A stretch of 5,973 bases of DNA from positions 1 through 5,973 of the forward strand of contig DAIUAM010000105.1 of assembly GCA_036847185.1 (NCBI GenBank), given 5' to 3'. Below are positions 1-4,754 of the stretch, in pieces. The DNA comes from UBA4738 sp002413305. GTDB taxonomy: Bacteria > Actinomycetota > UBA4738. The position numbers and the translations under genes were made by a program. The notes below the pieces were generated by a model. The model worked only from the letters and a program-made list of their open reading frames with translations. It did no database searches and was not told the DNA's origin. Each line of letters starts with the position of its first letter. Position 1 is the first letter of the stretch.

Positions 1-142
1 CGGTGTCGAAATCGAGCCCAGATTGTGCGGGGAAGACCTCGCGCGGAGGGGATACGGATTCGTGCGACCCACCCCCCCCGTCAGAAATCGTCAGGGTGCT
101 TGACGGTCCTGTCAGGTCGTCAGGCGGGTTGACTATATCACG
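1..142. other. Gene-free left edge with CGTCAG repeat cluster
   Basis: I see no convincing coding region here; the one short + strand frame has arbitrary composition and no ribosome binding site. The stretch follows the last gene of the - strand operon. It contains an eight-C run (72-79) and then the motif GTCAG five times within 67 bp (80-84, 90-94, 111-115, 119-123, 142-146), four of them preceded by C. Two TGAC words in the opposite sense lie at 101-104 and 130-133. No inverted repeat followed by a T run is seen, so a classic terminator is not supported. The window begins inside this stretch, so it may hold the end of an unseen gene. Confidence 0.5.
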
Positions 143-146
143 TCAG
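79..146. repeat. CGTCAG motif cluster (possible protein-binding sites)
   Basis: GTCAG starts at 80, 90, 111, 119 and 142. Relative to the first copy these are +10, +31, +39 and +62, so four of the five lie close to whole helical turns apart. Copies of GTCAG elsewhere in the window are scattered, about seven noticed in 5.8 kb, so this density is unusual. The last copy overlaps the stop codon of the 38-aa gene. The sites could be arm-type integrase sites near the far end of the element, a regulator's operator, or part of an origin; the sequence does not decide between these. Confidence 0.45.
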
Positions 147-259
147 AACAGCTCCTCGACCCGGGACAGTCCGGACTTCTCGCCGGGCCACAGGTTCGCC
201 CGCGCCTTCGTGTGGAAGTAGCAGTCGGCGAAGTCGAAGGCGCAGAGTGGGCATGTCAC
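143..259 (-). CDS. 38-aa CxxC small protein
   Basis: This tiny gene is supported by context rather than by homology. Its GTG start (259-257) overlaps the TGA stop of the preceding gene in a GTGA four-base overlap, the same junction used three more times in this window. A GAGAGG stretch lies about 8 bases upstream of the start. The product has a compact metal-binding pattern at its N-terminus, Cys3-x2-Cys6 then Cys13 and His16, followed by a basic and aromatic middle (K18, R20, W24) and an acidic C-terminus ending VEELF. It is the last gene of the - strand series. It could be half of a zinc ribbon that pairs with another subunit, or a single small zinc knuckle. No family is recognised. The gene is short enough to be missed by standard gene callers. 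Confidence 0.6.
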   Translation of the reverse strand: MTCPLCAFDFADCYFHTKARANLWPGEKSGLSRVEELF

Positions 260-480
260 GTCGCCGCCTCTCGGTGCAGCAACGTGAAGAGCCGGTCAGT
301 GAACTCTGCATCAGGCTGCATCGCCGCCGCACCAAGCGAGGCGGTGCGGAGATACCGGAGGAGCCACGCGCGGTCCCCCGCGGTCGAGGCCATGCCGAGG
401 AGGTCGGCCAGCGCGTCCACATCCTCACGGTCGTAGGCCGCCCGAAGGAGCAGGAAGAGGTCGTACCTACTGCGGATCAC
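256..480 (-). CDS. 74-aa hypothetical helical protein
   Basis: The GTG start at 480-478 is preceded by GGAGGT at a good distance and overlaps the stop of the SWIM gene as GTGA, which implies coupled translation. The frame is open further upstream, but those residues lie in the SWIM gene and have shadow-like composition, so the GTG is preferred. The protein reads as two or three amphipathic helices: RYDLFLLLRAAYDRED, then VDALADLLGMA, then DRAWLLRYLRTA, with a last helix near residues 57-69. It has no cysteine, signal peptide or membrane segment. The pattern resembles a small helical-repeat or four-helix protein-binding domain, but I do not recognise the family. It may bind the product of a neighbouring gene. 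Confidence 0.75.
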   Translation of the reverse strand: MIRSRYDLFLLLRAAYDREDVDALADLLGMASTAGDRAWLLRYLRTASLGAAAMQPDAEFTDRLFTLLHREAAT

Positions 481-743
481 GTCGCCACCTCCGCCCAACG
501 TCGAGGACTCGGGACCAGCGCCACGCGTTGCAGCGCGAGGACATGGGAGCAGCGACCGAACGACGGGCAGGTGCAATGCCAGCCAGCATCGGGGTCGTAT
601 CCGACGCCGTAGACCTCGCCCGAGTCACCCCGGCACGTCGCCCGGATCGTGGAAGCGTCGATCCATTCGACCGTCAGCCTTCCGCAGTTGAGCAGGCGGG
701 TCGCCTTGGTGCCCGCGTCCTCCCTAGGCATCGGCATGCCCAT
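477..743 (-). CDS. Small SWIM-type zinc finger protein (88 aa)
   Basis: The C-terminal half carries the SWIM signature CxC-x5-CxH: Cys57, Cys59, Cys65 and His67, within WHCTCPSFGRCSHVLAL. SWIM fingers are known to bind DNA or proteins and usually sit inside larger proteins such as SNF2-type helicases or transposases; here the domain is almost the whole protein. The N-terminal half (about 17-49) looks like short beta strands, LTVEWIDASTIRATCRG and VYGVGYD, that lead into the finger, as is usual for the SWIM context. Three in-frame ATGs exist, at 743, 737 and 731. None has a strong ribosome binding site; the 731 start would give an 8-base overlap, ATGCCTAG, with the upstream gene, much like the ATGCCTGA junction at 1143. 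The first ATG is listed. Its role in the element is unknown. Confidence 0.8.
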   Translation of the reverse strand: MGMPMPREDAGTKATRLLNCGRLTVEWIDASTIRATCRGDSGEVYGVGYDPDAGWHCTCPSFGRCSHVLALQRVALVPSPRRWAEVAT

Positions 744-1143
744 CGACGTGATGACGGCAGTACGGCGACACGGGCTCCCGGTAGTAGTTGCAACCGGAAA
801 CCGAACAAAGCCACGGGTTGACGAAGCCAGCGTCGCCCGATTCGGCGTCGAACCCGTAGTCCAACGCGTCCTCGAAGGCGCTGACCTCCCTGAGGGCCGC
901 GAGGGTCGGCATGGTCCAGTCCTCTAGCGCGAGTCGGCGTAGCTCCGAAGCTGCCTCTTCCAGGTGCTCGGCACGATGTGTGAGCCTCGCGGCCACCGCT
1001 TCGGAACCGGCTTCCAAGCATTCCTCGCAGACGACCCCGACTTCGCAGGTTGCGAAGACGTCGCTCTTGTCCGTCTCCCCGCCACAGACGAAGCAGGGCC
1101 GGCGCACGTAGCCGCCGGATCTCTCAATCCGAACCTCAGGCAT
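724..1143 (-). CDS. 139-aa protein with two zinc-binding clusters
   Basis: ATG at 1143 follows GGAAGG at a suitable distance and overlaps the end of the 149-aa gene by 8 bases (ATGCCTGA). The N-terminus has paired Cys knuckles, Cys17-x2-Cys20 and Cys39-x2-Cys42 with an extra Cys33, like a zinc ribbon. The centre (about 44-75) is a helix-rich segment with heptad-like Leu/Ala spacing, AEHLEEAASELRRLALED, that could be a coiled coil. The C-terminus has a second cluster, Cys113-x4-Cys118, Cys129-x2-His132, inside CSVSGCNYYREPVSPYCRHH. This matches a small treble-clef pattern I associate with actinobacterial phage and mobile-element proteins. No nuclease catalytic motif can be assigned with confidence, so it is best called a zinc-binding protein of unknown function, probably a nucleic-acid or protein adaptor. 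Confidence 0.8.
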   Translation of the reverse strand: MPEVRIERSGGYVRRPCFVCGGETDKSDVFATCEVGVVCEECLEAGSEAVAARLTHRAEHLEEAASELRRLALEDWTMPTLAALREVSAFEDALDYGFDAESGDAGFVNPWLCSVSGCNYYREPVSPYCRHHVDGHADA

Positions 1144-1585
1144 TAGCCGCCTTCCGTTCCAGCTCGATGGCCAGCGTGTGGCCGGGGAACCAGCGGGCTC
1201 GGGTCGCCGAGATGGTCACGGTCCAGCCCTTGGCCTGCAGGTCGATCAGGTCGGGAAGGTCACGCCCGTCGAGCCAGTACGGTTCGCTCACGAACCGCTT
1301 ACGGCCCCCGACGATCGCGGCGTACGGGTGGTCAACCCAGGAGATCCCCGGGATGTACCCGGCACCGTAGTCAAGGGATACCGTCCATGGGCCCCCGCGG
1401 TAGATGCCCCCGGTCGTCCTGATCCCCAGCCGGCGGTCCTGCTCCTCCCGGACCCGGGCCATGATCTCCGCGGCCTGCCGCTCCAGGGTGTCGAGGTCAC
1501 GGTCCGACAATTCCTCCACGTCGGCCTCGAACCCCACCCGGGTCGTTCCGGTCCCAACGATCGCGTATCCGTAGCCTGCCTTCAT
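1136..1585 (-). CDS. 149-aa hypothetical protein
   Basis: The start is set by a strong ribosome binding site, AAAGGAGGG, about 7 bases before the ATG at 1585-1583. The frame stays open further upstream only because it runs through the tandem 9-mers, which read as Arg-Glu-Pro repeats; that extension is not credible. The protein has a short Gly-rich strand region (GYGYAIVGTGTTRVGF, 4-19), then a charged helix of about 30 residues (22-52) that may form a coiled coil. A beta-rich C-terminal part follows with many aromatic residues and prolines, including GGPWTVSLDYGAGYIPG, and ends in a strand-like TLAIELERK. No Cys clusters, signal peptide or membrane segments are visible. I do not recognise the family. 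It is the first gene after the repeat cluster and leads a set of overlapping small genes, so it is probably co-expressed with them. Confidence 0.8.
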   Translation of the reverse strand: MKAGYGYAIVGTGTTRVGFEADVEELSDRDLDTLERQAAEIMARVREEQDRRLGIRTTGGIYRGGPWTVSLDYGAGYIPGISWVDHPYAAIVGGRKRFVSEPYWLDGRDLPDLIDLQAKGWTVTISATRARWFPGHTLAIELERKAANA

Positions 1586-1801
1586 CCCGACACCCTCCTT
1601 TGAGTTGGCTGGAGAAGGTTCACGAGGTTCACGAGGTTCACGGTGCCGGGCCGGGATGGTGAACCTCGGCGTTGTAAAACCGCAGGTCAGTGAACGTGGT
1701 GAACCTTCTACTGCCAATCAAAAGATGGCTGGCGCCCGTGAACCTCGTCGGGTCTGCAACCCCCACCCGGCATAGCTGACTAGTCACTCCCGTGGGCCTC
1801 A
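1586..1801. other. Iteron-bearing intergenic region, candidate replication origin
   Basis: This 216-bp stretch separates the AAA+ ATPase gene from the downstream small genes and has no supported gene. It holds the ribosome binding site of the 149-aa gene (about 1592-1600), the 9-mer repeat cluster (1613-1747), and two locally AT-richer patches for this GC-rich DNA (GTTGTAAAAC around 1671-1680 and CAATCAAAAGATGG around 1715-1728). Near its upper end is a short perfect hairpin, GGCCT-CATC-AGGCC, around the stop codon of the ATPase gene. It has no T tract, so it is not called as a terminator. Position directly after a replication-type ATPase, repeats in opposed sets and local AT richness fit an origin. 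An operator for the five-gene set downstream is the main alternative. Confidence 0.5.
1613..1747. repeat. GAGGTTCAC / GTGAACCTC iteron cluster
   Basis: There are three tandem 9-mers in the + sense: AAGGTTCAC 1615-1623, GAGGTTCAC 1624-1632 and GAGGTTCAC 1633-1641. These are followed by three in the opposite sense: GTGAACCTC 1659-1667, GTGAACCTT 1699-1707 and GTGAACCTC 1738-1746. A partial copy, GTGAACGTG, at 1690-1698 directly abuts the 1699 copy. The outer variant copies pair as an 11-bp inverted repeat, AGAAGGTTCAC (1613-1623) with GTGAACCTTCT (1699-1709). The other copies share 10 bp, CGAGGTTCAC with GTGAACCTCG. Such directly repeated and opposed short sites are typical of initiator or repressor binding arrays. 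Confidence 0.85.
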
Positions 1802-3433
1802 TCAGGCCTGCAACCTCCACTGCACCGCCCCGGATCGTGTGCCAGCCCGGCGGATGAACCAGTCCCCGAACCGCCGGTCGCGGTGGCGGCGGAGGATGTT
1901 CCCGAACACCGTTTGCTGGCTCCGCTCCGATCCGGACCCGAGGTCGATGCCGGAGGCCACCGCCAGGTCGAACAGAAGCGCCGCTCCAACCGGCCGCTCG
2001 CCGAGCTTCGCCGCCCACTCCTCGACCATCGCGGCGAAGCCCTCGTCTTCGGTAAGCATCGACTCGTAGAAGCTGGTCATGTTGGACAGGAAGGCCTCCC
2101 CCATCCCGACCACGCCGAGAAGTCCGCCGATCACCTTCGCCCAGGACTCGTACATCCCCAAGGACTGCGTGCCCGACGGTGACCCCCTCCGGACCCAGGA
2201 CTGCACGATGGTCAGGCACGCCCCGACCAGGGCCGGCCGCTCCTCCCGCAGCCATCCACGGAGGTCCGGATGGGTGAACGAGCTCGGGTCCCGGGTCCAC
2301 GGCTCCTCCAACCCGGTGTCCATCCGGATCCGGATCGATCGCCGGACCATCTCGGTGCTGAGTTCCGGGTTGTTGGCGGTGGCCACCCAGGCGCACCGAA
2401 CGGGAAGGCGCAGCATCTCGCTGACGCCCAGCAAACGGTCCCCCCATTCCCGGAGCGTCAGCACCGCCGCCAGGGAAGCGCTGTTCACCCGGGCGTGCAG
2501 GTTCTCGATAAGGATGGCCTCCGGTGCGCCGCGCAGGGTGGACGTGATCCGCTTGCGCCATTCCTCCTCATTCCCCGCCTCGGTGAACGTCGCCGCCTCT
2601 CGCCCTAGCGCGGGCCACATCACGGCCGTGGCCAGCAAGGTGGCGCCGGTGCCCGGGGTCGGCTTTTCGATCAGGTACATCGGGGTCGGGCCGTCGATCA
2701 GCTCCCGGGCGAACGGCTGCAGCATCAGGGCGACCGCGTGCGCCCGGTCAGCCTCCTCGGCGAACGGGAAGTCCTTGACCACCTCCAGCAGCAGGTCCGC
2801 GGCGGCCGCCACCTCGTACTCGTCCGGCTCTGGGGGCACGGGTGGGACCGCCAGGCCGTCCGGGTGGAACCATGCCATGGCCGACGGGTTGTATCCGACG
2901 GTCTCGCACAGGGTCCCGTCCGCGGCGAGCACCGGGGTTCCGATGATCCGCCGCAGGGTGGGCCACATCCTGTCCGGGGAGGCCAGGAGGTCGTGCACCA
3001 CGTCCATCGGCGGCCGGGCCTCGATGATCTTCCCGGCCGGGTCCTTCCGGTAGTACCAGGCGGCCCGGGCCAGGTGGTGGCGGAGACGGTCCGGGTTCAT
3101 CGGGCGTGTGAACGGCCGACCCTCGTCGTCCACCTCGATCCGGGCCAGCCCACCTCCGTGGGAGAAGTACCGCGGTGGCAGGTTCGCCAGCTGCAACGCG
3201 GACTTGGCCAGCGTGGACGCCTCCAGCAGGTCGCCGATCGCGGCGTCGATCTCCAGTCGGTCGGTCGGACGCCCGGGCCCGTCCAGTTGGTCCGGGAGAC
3301 CTAGGTCCTTGACGACGCGGAGTGCGGCCGTCTCCTTCGGCGGGTCCCCGCCGCATTCGTCGCACTCCAACCCGCCGCGGTACTCGAGGAGCGTCCCTGT
3401 CCCGCAGTTCGGGCAGCGGTCGCCGGCCTTCAC
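1802..3433 (-). CDS. AAA+ ATPase, likely replication helicase/initiator
   Basis: The chosen GTG start (3433-3431) has GAGGAGG five bases upstream and forms a GTGA overlap with the preceding small gene; this gives 543 aa. An N-terminal zinc ribbon is clear: Cys7-x2-Cys10 and Cys24-x2-Cys27. Residues about 40-235 are a family-like region that I cannot name. The ATPase core starts near 250: MYLIEKPTPGTGATLLA holds the P-loop (258-265), AILIENL (306-312) fits Walker B, and VATANN (350-355) fits sensor 1. The segment around 326-336, LTLREWGDRLLG, and the arginines RRSIRIR (364-370) resemble phage D5-like or plasmid superfamily-3-type replication ATPases of actinobacterial elements. The canonical P-loop lysine is Ala264. 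No TOPRIM or archaeo-eukaryotic primase catalytic motif is visible, so primase activity is not claimed. The likely role is unwinding DNA at the element's origin; the repeat cluster just after its stop is the obvious candidate site. Confidence 0.75.
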   Translation of the reverse strand: MKAGDRCPNCGTGTLLEYRGGLECDECGGDPPKETAALRVVKDLGLPDQLDGPGRPTDRLEIDAAIGDLLEASTLAKSALQLANLPPRYFSHGGGLARIEVDDEGRPFTRPMNPDRLRHHLARAAWYYRKDPAGKIIEARPPMDVVHDLLASPDRMWPTLRRIIGTPVLAADGTLCETVGYNPSAMAWFHPDGLAVPPVPPEPDEYEVAAAADLLLEVVKDFPFAEEADRAHAVALMLQPFARELIDGPTPMYLIEKPTPGTGATLLATAVMWPALGREAATFTEAGNEEEWRKRITSTLRGAPEAILIENLHARVNSASLAAVLTLREWGDRLLGVSEMLRLPVRCAWVATANNPELSTEMVRRSIRIRMDTGLEEPWTRDPSSFTHPDLRGWLREERPALVGACLTIVQSWVRRGSPSGTQSLGMYESWAKVIGGLLGVVGMGEAFLSNMTSFYESMLTEDEGFAAMVEEWAAKLGERPVGAALLFDLAVASGIDLGSGSERSQQTVFGNILRRHRDRRFGDWFIRRAGTRSGAVQWRLQA

Positions 3434-3603
3434 GACGCCCTCCTCTCGGGGAGAGTGATTGGGCAGAGGTCGCGGCTGTAACAGAGGCAGGCGAATCGAC
3501 CGCGGCCGGCGGGGCAGAGGTCCCAGATGGTCCACTTTCGCCGGCGAGCGGCGCGACCATCTAGGGCGACGGTCATGCTGCCGGAGCTGGGCGAGGCCTT
3601 CAC
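3430..3603 (-). CDS. 57-aa Cys-containing small protein
   Basis: The GTG start at 3603-3601 overlaps the stop of the excisionase-like gene as GTGA, and its own stop (3432-3430) overlaps the start of the ATPase gene as GTGA. Double coupling of this kind strongly supports translation of such a short frame. An AGGA lies just before the start; an internal ATG at 3576 would give 48 aa. The product is basic in the middle (ARRRKW) and has four cysteines at 30, 39, 41 and 47. The spacing C39-x-C41-x5-C47 repeats the first three ligands of a SWIM finger, but Ile stands where His would be. I do not recognise a family. It could bind metal and DNA as a small regulator, or mainly serve to couple translation of its neighbours. 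Confidence 0.6.
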   Translation of the reverse strand: MKASPSSGSMTVALDGRAARRRKWTIWDLCPAGRGRFACLCYSRDLCPITLPERRAS

Positions 3604-3818
3604 CGTTCCTGCCGCGTTTCGATCCATTCACGGACCAGCGCCGGGTTCAGTCGCACTCGGCGGGGACCAAGCCGGATCACTGGCGGGCCGTCGGGCGATT
3701 CGATGATCCGGTAAGCGCTCTTCACGGAGGCATTGAGGAACAGGGCGAAGTCGTGGACATCCCACAGGGGCTCGATGTTGTCTCCGGGGGTCCTTGCATG
3801 CCGTTCCATCCCTGTCAT
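3600..3818 (-). CDS. Excisionase/AlpA-like helix-turn-helix protein
   Basis: The 72-aa product matches the small winged-helix/MerR-type excisionase pattern (HTH_17 class). It starts the domain with PLWDVHDFALFLNASVKSAY (17-36), where helix-turn-helix residues fall at about 21-39. The typical wing PPVIRLGPRRVRLN follows (45-58), then the closing helix PALVREWIE (59-67). Proteins of this class bend DNA at attachment sites to direct excision (Xis) or activate the integrase and excision genes (AlpA). The ATG at 3818 is used; another at 3809 would also keep the domain intact, and neither has a good ribosome binding site. It is the first gene of the - strand operon, divergent from the regulator-integrase pair, and the 14-bp direct repeats begin 36 bp upstream. 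Self-regulation through those repeats is a reasonable inference. Confidence 0.85.
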   Translation of the reverse strand: MTGMERHARTPGDNIEPLWDVHDFALFLNASVKSAYRIIESPDGPPVIRLGPRRVRLNPALVREWIETRQER

Positions 3819-3956
3819 GCTCGGTGCAGGTCCAACGCACGGCAACCGAGGAACGATAAGTTGCACACTCAGAGCGATAAGTTGCACAGGACGCGCTCCC
3901 TCCCGTCGTGCCGCTGGTCCGGGTGCACTGAGGGCACCGATGGTGGTCGGAAGCCC
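3819..3956. promoter_or_regulatory. Divergent promoter/operator region
   Basis: This 138-bp gap lies between the excisionase-like gene (leftward) and the zinc/HTH protein gene (rightward), so it must hold promoters for both directions. It contains the 14-bp direct repeat pair. I could not identify a convincing -35/-10 pair on either strand; TTATC (leftward) or GATAAG (rightward) inside the repeats are only weak -10 candidates. Control by the HTH proteins encoded on either side is inferred from arrangement alone. Confidence 0.6.
3854..3888. repeat. Two 14-bp direct repeats, 21-bp period (operator-like)
   Basis: CGATAAGTTGCACA occurs at 3854-3867 and again, identical, at 3875-3888. The start-to-start distance of 21 bp places both on the same face of the helix, two turns apart. 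The 7-bp spacer is not conserved. I found no third copy in the window. The pair sits in the divergent intergenic region 36 bp from the excisionase-like start and 69 bp from the GTG of the rightward gene. An operator for one of the HTH proteins, or excisionase-type binding sites, are the main readings. Confidence 0.85.
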
Positions 3957-4754
3957 GTGAGCCGGCCCGGGAACCTGTACTGCTCCCATGCCCACTACAT
4001 CGCGGACCAGGCCGGGAAGCCACGCCCGTGGGCACGGCGCGGCGAGCCGCAGGTGCGATGCGACCGATGTGGGGAGGTCCTGCCGGGCTGGCGGGGTATG
4101 CCGCCGGGCTACCGGCCGGCGTCCTGGATCAAGATGGCGCGGCACCACTACTGCCCGGCGTGTCTCCCACTCTGGCAGGCAGGGAAGCCTAAGCGGTGGA
4201 GGGCCATCTACGGCCGGTGCGGGCATCGGGTGTCGAAGCCGGGCGTCGAGCTCTGCGGTCCATGCTTTCGGCGGTGCGGGTCCCCGCGCACAAGAAGGGC
4301 TAGCGTTGAGGAAGACCTCATCGCGGCAACGATCGAGCAGCTAGGTGGGGACTATCGCAAGGTTGACGTAGCCAGGGTAGCCGGCGTCTCTCGCCGGACC
4401 GTTTACAACGTGTTCGAGCGATGGGCCCGTCCGCGTCCGCCTACTCGCAAGCCGGGGGGCTGCTCCAACCCCTCTTACGCGGGCTATGTTCGCCATGTCC
4501 AGCGAGGCGAAACTCCGTGTGGGCCATGTCGGGAAGCCCGCCTCGTCTACCGGCGAGAGTCGGCGCGCCGCAAGCGAGAGGGAGAGCCCGGTCCGGGCAA
4601 GGGTCGTCCGCGAGGACAGATCCGGCACGGGACCCTTACGGCAGTGAACCGACACCAGAGAGACGGCGAACCGATGTGTCCGGAATGCCGGAGCAGATGG
4701 AAGACCTACATGCGTGAGTACAGGCGAAAGCTTCGAGCGGAGAGGGGAGTCTGA
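3957..4754 (+). CDS. Cys-rich HTH protein coupled to the integrase
   Basis: The product from GTG 3957 is 265 aa. The N-terminal part has repeated Cys/His pairs: Cys9 and His11, Cys35-x2-Cys38, Cys66-x2-Cys69, Cys88/His90, Cys100-x2-Cys103 and Cys107, so two or more zinc sites are likely. A helix-turn-helix follows at about 117-156, with VDVARVAGVSRRTVYNVF as its recognition part. The C-terminus holds the same Cys module twice: around 169-202 (AGYVRHVQRGETPCGPCR) and around 223-256 (TAVNRHQRDGEPMCPECR). This module, roughly RHxRxGExPCxxCR, is one I associate with actinobacterial phage and mobile-element proteins. The frame is open far upstream, but that part overlaps the excisionase gene and repeats; the GTG after the intergenic region, with GGAAG nearby, is preferred. 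The stop overlaps the integrase ATG (TGATG). It is probably a DNA-binding regulator of integration or an integrase partner. Confidence 0.75.
   Translation: MSRPGNLYCSHAHYIADQAGKPRPWARRGEPQVRCDRCGEVLPGWRGMPPGYRPASWIKMARHHYCPACLPLWQAGKPKRWRAIYGRCGHRVSKPGVELCGPCFRRCGSPRTRRASVEEDLIAATIEQLGGDYRKVDVARVAGVSRRTVYNVFERWARPRPPTRKPGGCSNPSYAGYVRHVQRGETPCGPCREARLVYRRESARRKREGEPGPGKGRPRGQIRHGTLTAVNRHQRDGEPMCPECRSRWKTYMREYRRKLRAERGV

Noticed and set aside
1..60. Left-hand att copy matching the tRNA-Gln 3' end
   Set aside because: The T-arm word (CCTGGATTCGAACCAGG in + sense) was looked for at the left edge and through the window; only the copy at the right end was found.
72..79. Eight-C run as a phase-variable tract
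   Set aside because: It lies outside any supported coding region and is too isolated to argue for slippage-based switching; it could also be a sequencing-prone homopolymer.
129..160. Promoter candidate with TTGACT (+) or TATAGT (-) near 130-137
   Set aside because: Neither hexamer has a matching partner at 16-18 bp spacing, and no gene start follows in the right place within the window.
1586..1717. N-terminal extension of the 149-aa protein containing Arg-Glu-Pro repeats
   Set aside because: The repeats are explained by the DNA 9-mers, which occur in both orientations. A strong ribosome binding site immediately precedes the internal ATG at 1585.
1785..1815. Hairpin GGCCT-CATC-AGGCC as a terminator of the ATPase gene
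   Set aside because: The stem is only five pairs, it spans the stop codon region and it has no T tract; GC-rich DNA gives many such short palindromes by chance.
1638..2561. Long open frame (307 codons) on the - strand
   Set aside because: It lies out of frame inside the AAA+ ATPase gene and runs through the iteron region. The translation is Gly/Pro/Arg/His-rich, as expected for a shadow frame in GC-rich DNA.
2079..3053. Long open frame (324 codons) on the + strand opposite the ATPase gene
   Set aside because: Its Ser/Arg-rich composition is that of an antisense shadow. The opposite strand encodes recognisable Walker and sensor motifs, a zinc ribbon and a good ribosome binding site.
3434..3631. 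Longer ATPase reading from an ATG near 3631
   Set aside because: The extension is Arg/Pro-rich shadow sequence over the 57-aa gene. The GTG at 3433 has GAGGAGG upstream and fits the GTGA coupling pattern.
3459..3956. Longer start for the Cys-rich HTH protein, including an in-frame ATG at 3798
   Set aside because: It would read antisense through the excisionase-like gene and through the 14-bp repeats, and the extra residues look unconserved in character. GTG 3957 is the first plausible start after the regulatory region.
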